Shown piece after piece: positions 1 to 6,109 of a stretch of DNA of 6,349 nucleotides. The notes beneath the pieces were generated by a model. The model made no database searches and was not told the origin of the DNA. It worked only from the letters and a program-made list of their open reading frames with translations. The number at the start of each line of letters is the position of its first letter. Within the stretch, counting starts at the first letter, position 1. Both the position numbers and the translations under genes were made by a program. Origin of the DNA: Verrucomicrobiota bacterium (GTDB lineage Bacteria > Verrucomicrobiota > Verrucomicrobiia > Verrucomicrobiales > DEV007). The stretch is from assembly GCA_020629815.1 (NCBI GenBank), contig JAHDCN010000097.1:1-6349 (forward strand). Reading direction: 5' to 3'.

Positions 1-1
1 G

Positions 2-1924
2 GATCGGATGCGTTACCTGAAGTCGAAAGGGTATGTATCTCAGTTAACTGTTTTGGAAGCAGAGAATGGCTACAAGCAGGCAGTTGCTGAAGCAGATATT
101 GAGAAACAGCATCAGGATTGGCTGGCAAAGTGGTCTGAGAAACTGCAGGCCCACTGGGTAGAAATCGGGGCGGATGATCCGTGGTTACCGGCGATGGTGC
201 AGATTCCGGGACTGACTACTTCGGTCGGCGGACATATGTTTTTTACCATTCCCGCAACTCTGAGTGAAGAAGGATTCGAGCAGGGGGTTGCGATGTTGGA
301 GAAACAGCAAAATCAGGATGACAAGATTGCTTTGGCAAAACTCGATTTTTCTTCGGCAGAAGCGCATGAAGCCCGGGTATCGGGATTGAAGCATTCTTTG
401 AAATCAGAAAAGGGAGCCGCCAACTGGAAAAAGTTCCAGGCGGAAGTGATGCAGCACGAGGCGCGGATCGAGCTGGACGCAATCGAACGAAATGCAAGAC
501 GTTTGGAATGGGCAATGCGGGAGAATCTTTACGGGACCGGAGCGGGAGAAAGCGATACGCATCTTCCCTGGATGGAGAAGCCAATCGCCGGGATTGGAAC
601 TGGGTGGCGGCTTGCTATGCCTGCACAGCCTGAGGTGATGGCGGAATGTCTGCCGGTTCTCCGGGCAAAAAGCGAGGCTGGAGCGGCAATCAAACTGGCA
701 ACCATCAAAGCGGAACGCAGTGATTCATTGTATCGCAAGTATGTGGACCTCCGGAGTCGGGGGTCTGTCTCTAACGATGAACTTGCTAAGGCCAAACTGA
801 ACCGGGACGTGGCGGAAGTGGAAAAGAAGATTGCGCTTCAGCAAAGAGAGATCCACTCCTGTGAATTGTCGATTTTTGAGGAAGCTGCGAAACATACTGA
901 GGCTAAAGCAGACTTTTCCAGTGAGGACTACCATTCATTGGAGGTGGTCGATTTGCTCCTGGAGAAAACCAGTCATGATCCTGCTTCGGTGATGAGTTTC
1001 CTGCAAATTTCCCGCCACTGGTTTGAAGCACGTGCGCGATTCGAGATGGCGAAGTCAGAGAGCCAACTGCAACATTCAGTCCGCTCTCAAGTAGAGAAGC
1101 TCAAACGCCCTATGAACGGTGAGGTGGAGCGGGCTCGTGCCAACGCCCGGATCGCCAGCGCATTGCAAGACGAGGCCGAGGAAGCGGTGCGTATCAGTTT
1201 TCTCGAGATGGTTCAGTGCGCAAGGTTGGCGCAAAAGGAATCCTGCAATTACCTCGATGCCGATTTGTTTGTCCTGTCGGAAACGATTGCTGATTATGGA
1301 AAACGCTACGCAGCAGAGCAGCGAAAGATGGCGGAACTTAGTGAAAGTCTCTCCGGACTCGTGCTCCAATACCGACGCTCCAAAGAAGCGATTCTGAGTT
1401 CCCTCTACCAATGTGGTTCGGCTTTTGCTTTTGAGATGGATCGAGCGGGACTGGATACCGAAATGGTTCGCGGAGAGCATTGGTCAAATCAGGCCAGAGT
1501 CGCGATCCATAGTTCTTCAGAGAGCTTTTTGTCCGAACTGGAGTTTTCGATTTTGGAGAATGGCAGCCTGAGCCATCTCTCGGAATTTTCGGAACGGGAA
1601 AAACAGAAATTGGCTTCCCTGCTTTTGTTCGATGAGGCCGTGGACGAAGGTAAAGTGGCGACAGCTCAAGCGATGTTAGCAGATGCTAAGAGAAAAGAGG
1701 CAACCGCATCCCGTTTAAAAGAGCGGGGAACGGCTAGCGCAATGGAGAAAGCACAAGCAGCTCATCTTACCGGGCAATCTCTTATTGCTTTAACCAAATC
1801 TCAAAACAATCGAGAAACACTTCCTTTTGCTGAAGGTATGGTTGGAGACATGATGCTTTCCAGCGATGCGGAGGAAATGATCCCGGTTTCTTTGAAGTTG
1901 GACACCGAGAAAGAGGTCGAATAA
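2..1924 (+). CDS. Long helical protein with membrane-fusion-protein-like hairpin-tip motifs, 5'-truncated
   Basis: The reading frame is open to the left edge. The first ATG is at position 8, but the codon before it (CGG, Arg) completes a motif, so the true start probably lies upstream. About 638 residues are visible, largely charged helix rich in Ala, Glu, Lys and Arg. Near the start, R-x3-L-x6-S (Arg at codon 5-7, L4, S11, counting the ATG as 1) fits the RLS tip motif of HlyD/MacA/AcrA-type periplasmic adaptors, which contact TolC-like channels. A second copy, L248-x6-S255, has Lys at the Arg position and an A/K/E-rich helix on both sides. A third, L570-x6-S577, lacks the Arg. Residues 59-84 and 175-206 look less helical, with Gly, Pro and Trp. 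No membrane segment, lipoyl domain or beta-barrel is visible in this part. It may be an unusual adaptor protein or another coiled-coil envelope protein; the family is not recognised with certainty. Confidence 0.6.
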   Translation, partial: DRMRYLKSKGYVSQLTVLEAENGYKQAVAEADIEKQHQDWLAKWSEKLQAHWVEIGADDPWLPAMVQIPGLTTSVGGHMFFTIPATLSEEGFEQGVAMLEKQQNQDDKIALAKLDFSSAEAHEARVSGLKHSLKSEKGAANWKKFQAEVMQHEARIELDAIERNARRLEWAMRENLYGTGAGESDTHLPWMEKPIAGIGTGWRLAMPAQPEVMAECLPVLRAKSEAGAAIKLATIKAERSDSLYRKYVDLRSRGSVSNDELAKAKLNRDVAEVEKKIALQQREIHSCELSIFEEAAKHTEAKADFSSEDYHSLEVVDLLLEKTSHDPASVMSFLQISRHWFEARARFEMAKSESQLQHSVRSQVEKLKRPMNGEVERARANARIASALQDEAEEAVRISFLEMVQCARLAQKESCNYLDADLFVLSETIADYGKRYAAEQRKMAELSESLSGLVLQYRRSKEAILSSLYQCGSAFAFEMDRAGLDTEMVRGEHWSNQARVAIHSSSESFLSELEFSILENGSLSHLSEFSEREKQKLASLLLFDEAVDEGKVATAQAMLADAKRKEATASRLKERGTASAMEKAQAAHLTGQSLIALTKSQNNRETLPFAEGMVGDMMLSSDAEEMIPVSLKLDTEKEVE

Positions 1925-1926
1925 CC

Positions 1927-2547
1927 CTAAAGGGAAATTTCCTTGAGATGTCGGATCAGGGTTTGAAGCCGTAGCTTGGTTTCAAACATTTCGAGATACT
2001 CTTGTCGCAGTTCAGGGTCCTGTATAAAGACGTGTCCCAGCCGATAAGACATAACGTCTGGACTCGTATCTTCATCCAGAATGTGAGAAAGCATCAGGCT
2101 GTCAGCGGAGTTGCTTTGCTTTTCGATCACGCCCCGGCACAAGGCGAGTAGTTCATCGGCTAATTGCTGCTCGCCGGGACCATCCGTCGATACGTCGGGG
2201 ACCGGGACCACCGAGGCAATTCGAAAAGGAAGGACTTGTTCCCAGCCGATGACCTCGACGCGTTGCAGGCCCTGCAGTGCAAGGTGGGAAGTGCCGTCGT
2301 CATGAGTGACGCAGGCTTCAATCAAGCCAACCGTCAGCGTTTCGCGGACTGACTCAGGCTCCACATTTTCCTCCACATAGCCGACACCAAAAACACGGTC
2401 TCCTTCCAGTGCGTAGGTGAGCATCCGCCGAAACCTTTCTTCGAAAATGCAAAGCGGCATCATCACCCCTGGAAAATGGGTGACCGTATCAAAAGCCATC
2501 ACCGGAACGGTGGTAGGAATCTGAAACGCTGGTTGCTCGCTTGGCAT
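1927..2547 (-). CDS. Stand-alone LON substrate-binding-domain protein
   Basis: This 206-residue protein matches the N-terminal domain of Lon protease (LON_substr_bdg, PF02190). The signature FPGVMMPLCIFEERFRRML at residues 25-43 corresponds to the family's FPG...PL.IFE.RYR..., and residues 86-99 hold the DG....LQGLQRVEV strand pair. A helical segment at about 125-205 corresponds to the bundle that follows the beta domain. The length is typical of stand-alone LON-domain proteins; no AAA+ ATPase or Ser-Lys protease domain follows, so it cannot be a Lon protease. No signal peptide is present, so it should be cytosolic. Such proteins are presumed to recognise or bind substrates, but their actual role is mostly unknown. 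It starts 37 bp after the stop of the exported protein at 2585-3292 on the same strand and is probably co-transcribed with it. Its TAG stop lies 2 bp from the stop of the convergent gene. Confidence 0.9.
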   Translation of the reverse strand: MPSEQPAFQIPTTVPVMAFDTVTHFPGVMMPLCIFEERFRRMLTYALEGDRVFGVGYVEENVEPESVRETLTVGLIEACVTHDDGTSHLALQGLQRVEVIGWEQVLPFRIASVVPVPDVSTDGPGEQQLADELLALCRGVIEKQSNSADSLMLSHILDEDTSPDVMSYRLGHVFIQDPELRQEYLEMFETKLRLQTLIRHLKEISL

Positions 2548-2584
2548 CTTTGCTGGTTACGATCCGGACACCTTCGGGGGCGGA

Positions 2585-3292
2585 CTATTTCTTTTTCCAG
2601 ATTCGGATTTCATCGACTACCGCATCCTTCGCAACGGCCAATCGAAGGAGACGCTTGGTTGCATGATCGATTCCAGAAGAGGAAAATGATGCAGCTTCGT
2701 CGCCGTTGATCGTAACCGTCATAGTGTCACCCGCAATGGTCACTTCCAGATTGTGCCATTTGCCAACTTCGAGTTTATGGGGAAAGGACTTGGTCTTCGT
2801 TTTTAGCAATTCCTGTTGTTCTTCGGTCACAGTTTTATTCTGTCTGGCTGTCCGATGTTCCAGTTTCATGTTGCCGGTTTTCAGATCGGCAATTTCGATT
2901 TTCTTGGTGCCGATTTTTGTCATGCAGATGTGGCCTGCATGAACCTCTTTAAATTTGAGATCAGCGAAGTTCAGACCGAGGACATCTTTGCTGTCCTCGA
3001 GCATAAACTTCATTGCAACAGTGCCATCTTTGAATTCCGCTGGTTGAGTGACAGAAACTCCATGGTCGGCTTCTTTGTGGATGTAGATGTACATCGCACC
3101 GTTGCGTAGATCGACCTGCTTATTTCCCTTTGCTCGTTTCTCGCTGTTGGTGCCCCAGCCATTTCCCGGCTCATCTTTTTTCTCTTGCGACTCTGAACGC
3201 TCAAAGTCGTCTTGAAAGATTAACTCGCCTCTCTCGTCGGCCAGGGAGGATAGAGAGAAAAGTAGAATGAGGGCAGATAAAGTGAGCTTCAT
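2585..3292 (-). CDS. Exported concanavalin-fold-like protein (DUF1080/LamG-like)
   Basis: The protein has 235 residues and begins with a clear Sec signal peptide (MKLTLSALILLFSLSSLA, probable cleavage before Asp19). The ATG at 3292 was chosen because the signal peptide starts there; a TTG 54 bases upstream would add an unhelpful hydrophilic extension. The mature part starts LIFQDDFER (residues 24-32), a frequent opening of secreted concanavalin A-like beta-sandwich domains. The C-terminal part has GKWHNLEVTIAGDTMTVTING (177-197 region) and a closing VVDEIRIW strand (225-232), as in DUF1080/LamG-type proteins. The charged middle (about 130-175) is Lys-rich. No catalytic residues can be named. 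It is divergent from the DUF1080 lipoprotein at 3353 and probably shares a transcript with the LON-domain gene downstream. Export is well supported; glycan binding or periplasmic action is only inferred from the fold. Confidence 0.8.
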   Translation of the reverse strand: MKLTLSALILLFSLSSLADERGELIFQDDFERSESQEKKDEPGNGWGTNSEKRAKGNKQVDLRNGAMYIYIHKEADHGVSVTQPAEFKDGTVAMKFMLEDSKDVLGLNFADLKFKEVHAGHICMTKIGTKKIEIADLKTGNMKLEHRTARQNKTVTEEQQELLKTKTKSFPHKLEVGKWHNLEVTIAGDTMTVTINGDEAASFSSSGIDHATKRLLRLAVAKDAVVDEIRIWKKK

Positions 3293-3352
3293 AGTGGAAG
3301 GGTAGAATGAATCAACCAGTTGCGATAGAAAATCTTTTCGGCACAATGAGGG
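3293..3352. promoter_or_regulatory. Divergent intergenic region
   Basis: These 60 bases separate the start codons of two divergently transcribed genes for exported proteins (minus-strand ATG at 3292, plus-strand GTG at 3353), so promoters for both directions must lie here or inside the neighbouring 5' ends. No convincing -35/-10 pair or operator palindrome is visible. The plus-strand GTG has AGGGG directly against it, which is too close to act as a normal ribosome binding site. A TGA at 3347-3349 closes that frame just upstream, leaving the GTG as the only plausible start before the signal peptide. Confidence 0.4.
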
Positions 3353-4117
3353 GTGAAACTTCTTTCTTTTCTCGCCCTTCCTGTTTGTCTCGGCCTGGTC
3401 AGTTGCCAGCAGTCAGATCCGGGAATCTCCGCATCTCAAATCAATGAAATGAGCGTTCGGTTGGAACCCAAACGGTCTCAGACGACAGATCGTGACGAAG
3501 TGTTCATTGCGACCGGCAACCAAATTCACATCACGGGTAAGGGCTGGGGTTACCTCGAGACAAAAGAAAGCTACGATAATTTTCGTCTAACGTTGGAATA
3601 CAAGTGGGGAGAAAGGACCTGGGGTAATCGGGAAAAGAAAGCGAGGGATGCGGGCGTTTTTCTTCACTGTCATGATCGATACGGCGATTGGCCAAGAGGC
3701 GTAGAAGTGCAGCTAATTGAAGGGGGAAGTGGGAATTTGAATTTTCTCCATGGCAAAGAGGATATCATTGTGACTGCCAATTGCTATCTGGAGAAGGTGA
3801 ATCAAGGGCAGTGGTTTGCGAACGGTCTGCCTAAGCCGTTGCGAGGAAATGTAGTGAAATTATTCTGTGAATATCGATCTCCTCAGTGGCGTGACGTTAA
3901 GGGAATTCGGGGAACTGGTGACGTAGAGAACCCAGTCGGAGAGTGGAACCAACTCGAGGTGCTTTCGGACAATGGAGTGATTGAAGTTCTTCTGAACGGG
4001 AAAAAGGTCAATCGTGTTGAGAAGTCTCCGTTTGTCAGTGGCAGTATTTCCCTGCAATCAGAAGAGGCTGAGTGGTTCGTGCGAAATTGGAAAATTGAAC
4101 CTTTACCGAAGTCGTAG
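3353..4117 (+). CDS. DUF1080 (3-keto-disaccharide hydrolase-like) lipoprotein
   Basis: This 254-residue protein starts at GTG and has a lipoprotein signal: hydrophobic residues 3-15 followed by the lipobox L15-V16-S17-C18, so Cys18 should be lipidated. The mature part is one DUF1080 (PF06439) beta-sandwich. Recognisable pieces are YDNFRLTLEYKWG (74-86), ARDAGVFLHC (97-106), VEVQLIEGGSG (117-127), VGEWNQLEV (195-203), NGKKVN (215-220), GSISLQSE (230-237) and NWKIEPL (245-251). The usual N-terminal LFNGKxLxGW strand is replaced by a poorer version around 35-62. Some family members hydrolyse 3-keto-glycosides; many others are uncharacterised and may only bind sugars. It most likely acts on the periplasmic face of the envelope or at the cell surface. 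A second lipoprotein gene follows after 4 bp, pointing to an operon. The family call is firm; enzymatic activity is not shown. Confidence 0.9.
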   Translation: MKLLSFLALPVCLGLVSCQQSDPGISASQINEMSVRLEPKRSQTTDRDEVFIATGNQIHITGKGWGYLETKESYDNFRLTLEYKWGERTWGNREKKARDAGVFLHCHDRYGDWPRGVEVQLIEGGSGNLNFLHGKEDIIVTANCYLEKVNQGQWFANGLPKPLRGNVVKLFCEYRSPQWRDVKGIRGTGDVENPVGEWNQLEVLSDNGVIEVLLNGKKVNRVEKSPFVSGSISLQSEEAEWFVRNWKIEPLPKS

Positions 4118-4121
4118 AAAA

Positions 4122-4496
4122 ATGAGAATGGTTTTTGTTTTGTTAGGCACGTTGCTTCTCAGTGGTTGCCTGTCGACTGCTCCTGAAGACTCAGCGCAGG
4201 CGAATCGCCCAATTGTCGGGGAATGGGTTCATTCACGAGAAGAGGGTGAAGGGGTTTATCGCCGGGCGGGATCGCGAGAGTTTCCACCAAGTCGATTTCG
4301 AATGCGGTTTCAATTTTTCGCCGATGGGAGAGCGATGTGGATGTATTTAGCACCCAATGATGCGCACCACATGAAACCCGGCAAATGGACCAGGGAAGGG
4401 CAGACTGTTCATGTTTTTGACGAGACAGGAGGACTTGTCAGTGCCTTTACCATACTCGAACAGACCCCTGACTTACTGCGCACCAGAAAACTTTGA
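4122..4496 (+). CDS. Small lipoprotein with lipocalin-like GEW...DG...GKW pattern
   Basis: The protein has 124 residues from the ATG at 4122, chosen because it opens directly into a lipoprotein signal with lipobox L13-S14-G15-C16; a longer frame upstream would bury that signal. A second ATG at 4128 is also possible. The mature domain of roughly 95 residues has GEWVHSREE (33-41), FPPSRFRMRFQF (54-65), ADGR (67-70), GKWTREGQTVHVFD (87-100) and a final LLRTRKL. This alternation of Trp, DG turn and beta strands resembles small lipocalin-like barrels that sense or bind ligands, and the WVHSREE/FPPSR pair resembles an unnamed conserved family; the latter is from memory and unverified. It lies 4 bp after the DUF1080 lipoprotein, so the two are probably co-translated and sit in the same membrane compartment. 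Function unknown. Confidence 0.75.
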   Translation: MRMVFVLLGTLLLSGCLSTAPEDSAQANRPIVGEWVHSREEGEGVYRRAGSREFPPSRFRMRFQFFADGRAMWMYLAPNDAHHMKPGKWTREGQTVHVFDETGGLVSAFTILEQTPDLLRTRKL

Positions 4497-4582
4497 GCCA
4501 CTAGCCGTGACTGATTCGGAGTTGCGGGAGTCCTAACTCGCTGTTACCCGTTAGCCGATTCGGGGCGGTGGTTGTCTGAAAA
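4497..4582. other. Intergenic gap with degenerate direct and inverted repeats
   Basis: The 86-base gap between the small lipoprotein and the M23 peptidase holds TAGCCG...GATTCGG twice: 4502-4507 plus 4513-4519, and the fused form TAGCCGATTCGG at 4552-4563. There is also GAGTT/AACTC with an 11-base loop, and a short odd palindrome CCGATTCGG at 4555-4563. No run of T follows, so a classic terminator is not supported, and no convincing promoter is seen. The M23 gene may have its own promoter here or read through from upstream. Confidence 0.3.
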
Positions 4583-5422
4583 ATGAAACGGATTTTATGG
4601 TTTGTTGGAGTTCTCTTTCTGATTGGAGGAGGGGACTCTGCATTGTCTCAATCTTACACCACCGGGCAATTGGCGGATGGTTTTGACTGGCCTGCAGGCA
4701 AGCCGGAAGCACCGATGATTAGAAAGGATAACCAAACTTGGTTCGGGACAGAGTATTACCTTGCCCGTGGATTTACCGAGCACGGTCATATGGGGGAAGA
4801 CTGGAACGGGAAAAATTACGGTGACACCGATTTGGGAGACCCTGTGTATTCCTGCGCTTCAGGGGTAGTGGTTTATTCAGAAATGTATCCCGGTCGCGGT
4901 TGGGGAAACGTCGTCATCATTCGTCATGCCTATCGGGAGAAAAGTGGACAGGTAGCGTTCGTTGATTCTCTGTATGGGCACCTGCATTATCGCTCAGTCA
5001 GAATGGGGGAAAAAGTGGCCCGGGGACAGAAGGTGGGCACGATCGGAAAAGGGAAGAATGGTATCTTTCCGGCTCACCTTCATTTTGAGATCAGAAAAGA
5101 CCTCAGGGTAGGCATGCGCAGGGATTTGTATCCGAAAACGTATGCGACTTATCATAGCCCGAGGCACTTTATCAACGCACACCGGACATTGCGCTACGAA
5201 TCTCGACAAGTCAGGATTCCGATCAACACGTTTCTAAAGAGCAATCCCAACAGGATCTACACGACCAAGATCGAAGCTCCTGCACCGACGGAGTCGACTA
5301 CGATTCGTCCGGAAGTCCCGGAAACAGTAGCGGCCGCAATTCAATCTGAGACGACCACCTCCGAGGAGGCGACCAAGCCTGAGAAAAGTAAGAGTTTGTT
5401 CCAACGGCTTTTCGGAAACTGA
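4583..5422 (+). CDS. Secreted M23 (LytM-type) peptidoglycan endopeptidase
   Basis: This 279-residue protein has a Sec signal peptide (residues 1 to about 22, hydrophobic WFVGVLFLIGG, cleavage near ALS-Q). The single M23 domain carries the full set of catalytic residues: H69 and D73 (HMGED) and H167 (second His of HLHFE) as zinc ligands, with H133 (YGHLH) and H165 as catalytic histidines. GDPVYSCASGVVVY (85-98) and GWGNVVIIRH (106-115) are the typical core strands. It should therefore be an active zinc endopeptidase cutting peptide cross-links of peptidoglycan in the periplasm, used in wall growth, division or turnover. The HMGEDWNG...GDTDLGDPVY variant is a recognisable subgroup. After about residue 218 comes a low-complexity Thr/Glu/Pro-rich tail ending in KSLFQRLFGN, which could be a linker with a short amphipathic anchor. 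No SH3, LysM or coiled-coil partner domain is present. The ATG has an A-rich stretch before it but no Shine-Dalgarno. Confidence 0.95.
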   Translation: MKRILWFVGVLFLIGGGDSALSQSYTTGQLADGFDWPAGKPEAPMIRKDNQTWFGTEYYLARGFTEHGHMGEDWNGKNYGDTDLGDPVYSCASGVVVYSEMYPGRGWGNVVIIRHAYREKSGQVAFVDSLYGHLHYRSVRMGEKVARGQKVGTIGKGKNGIFPAHLHFEIRKDLRVGMRRDLYPKTYATYHSPRHFINAHRTLRYESRQVRIPINTFLKSNPNRIYTTKIEAPAPTESTTIRPEVPETVAAAIQSETTTSEEATKPEKSKSLFQRLFGN

Positions 5423-5460
5423 GTCGGTCAATAGGGCAAAAGGCATTGCCTTTCCGTTGG
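5401..5460 (+). terminator. Candidate nested stem-loop at the end of the M23 gene
   Basis: AAAGGC (5439-5444) pairs with GCCTTT (5448-5453) over a 3-base loop. An outer pair, CCAACGG (5401-5407) with CCGTTGG (5454-5460), encloses it, with the outer 3' arm directly abutting the inner one. The structure starts in the last codons of the M23 gene and ends 20 bases before the next ATG. The only T run is the TTT of the inner stem, so termination would be weak. It could instead be an mRNA-stabilising hairpin or chance. Confidence 0.35.
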
Positions 5461-5480
5461 GAATTTGTTCTACTGGGACT

Positions 5481-6011
5481 ATGAGGAGCTCCGGGGGGCA
5501 AAGAGCGGTTTTTCTGGCAATAGTTTTGTTTGGGGTCATTGGGCTGGCAGATTCTCAAGACAAGATTATCGACCATCCATTTTTCGAGCCAATGCTGAAA
5601 GGCAAATGGACGGAATCTGGAACGGTTTTTATCAATGGAACTCCCGTGGAGACGAAGCAAACATCAGTCTCGAAAGGAGTCCTGAACGGCTAATGGCTGC
5701 AGCAGGACGGGAAGGGGGAAATTGGAGACTCAGAAGTGGTGTGGCGCTGGATGTTTCGCCTGGAGAAAGGGCAGGGAGGTCAGCAGTTGGTTCGTGGCCA
5801 GTTTTTCGATACCAATGGAACCTTATTAAATTGCCTAGGCGGTTTCGATGCTGAAGGCAAAACGCTTACGCTTTCGCAAGCACTCGGACCGGATGCGAAA
5901 ATCGTCTTTACAGTAAAATATGATAGCAAAGGGGATCGGGTCATTTTGTCCAATATCCACTCGGGTGGAAAGGTTATCCCTCAGTATAAAGGCCTGGATA
6001 GCAAAAGCTAG
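5481..6011 (+). pseudogene. Small exported protein interrupted by an in-frame TAA
   Basis: The frame opens at ATG 5481 with a signal peptide (AVFLAIVLFGVIGLA, residues 9-23). The sequence then runs HPFFEPMLKGKWTESGTV (32-49) up to codon 70, where TAA at 5691-5693 stops it. The very same frame continues without shift for 105 more sense codons to TAG at 6009-6011. The continuation reads like the rest of one beta-rich domain, with WRWMFRLEKG, VRGQFFDTNGT and YDSKGDRVILSNI. Uninterrupted, it would be about 176 residues. The HPFF..ML.GKW...G opening and the later strands resemble DUF1579/lipocalin-like secreted proteins, a weak match made by eye. No restart codon in this frame has a good ribosome binding site. 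TAA is not a selenocysteine or pyrrolysine codon, so a nonsense mutation or a sequencing error at one base is most likely; a truncated 70-residue product is the alternative. Confidence 0.65.
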
Positions 6012-6018
6012 AAATCGT

Positions 6019-6032
6019 TTCGGAAGTCCGAA
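6019..6032 (+). terminator. Small hairpin after the interrupted gene
   Basis: TTCGG (6019-6023) and CCGAA (6028-6032) form a 5-bp stem with an AAGT loop, beginning 8 bases after the TAG stop. There is no T tract behind it, so it is only a weak candidate for a transcript end. Confidence 0.25.
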
Positions 6033-6060
6033 GTGTCTGGAAAATCTGGCAAACCTAACA

Positions 6061-6089
6061 TTGCGATATCTGTGACTTAGCCGGATATT
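6061..6089 (+). promoter_or_regulatory. Candidate sigma70-like promoter before the acidic repeat protein
   Basis: TTGCGA (6061-6066) and GATATT (6084-6089) lie 17 bases apart, each matching 4 of 6 consensus positions. The -10 box ends 20 bases before the ATG at 6110, which would leave a leader of about 14 bases, consistent with the absence of a Shine-Dalgarno. The score is modest and such pairs occur by chance. Confidence 0.3.
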
Positions 6090-6109
6090 TCCATTCGAAA
6101 CGCACACAA

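Noticed and set aside
1076..1480. Long minus-strand open frame opposite the helical protein
   Set aside because: It is antisense to a convincing coding frame, has no recognisable domain, and reads as a shadow of it.
1933..1942. Perfect palindrome GGAAATTTCC
   Set aside because: It is short, lies inside the last codons of the LON-domain gene, and AT-centred 10-bp palindromes arise easily by chance.
3293..3346. Upstream TTG start for the minus-strand exported protein
   Set aside because: It adds a hydrophilic 18-residue extension before an otherwise perfect signal peptide and would leave only 6 bases to the divergent gene; ATG 3292 is preferred.
4014..4121. Longer upstream start for the small lipoprotein
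   Set aside because: The extension overlaps the DUF1080 gene by about 100 bases and puts the lipobox internal; ATG 4122 gives a normal lipoprotein signal.
5298..5660. Minus-strand open frame across the M23 3' end and the next gene
   Set aside because: It is rich in Arg, Pro and Ser as expected for an antisense shadow, and crosses two better-supported plus-strand genes.
5691..5693. Recoded stop (selenocysteine or pyrrolysine)
   Set aside because: The codon is TAA, which neither system uses, and no recoding hairpin was identified.
5693..5854. Overlapping TAATG restart at the internal stop of the exported gene
   Set aside because: The ATG at 5693 is in another frame and yields an Arg/Gly-rich peptide unlike a folded domain, ending at 5854; the domain-like sequence continues in the original frame.
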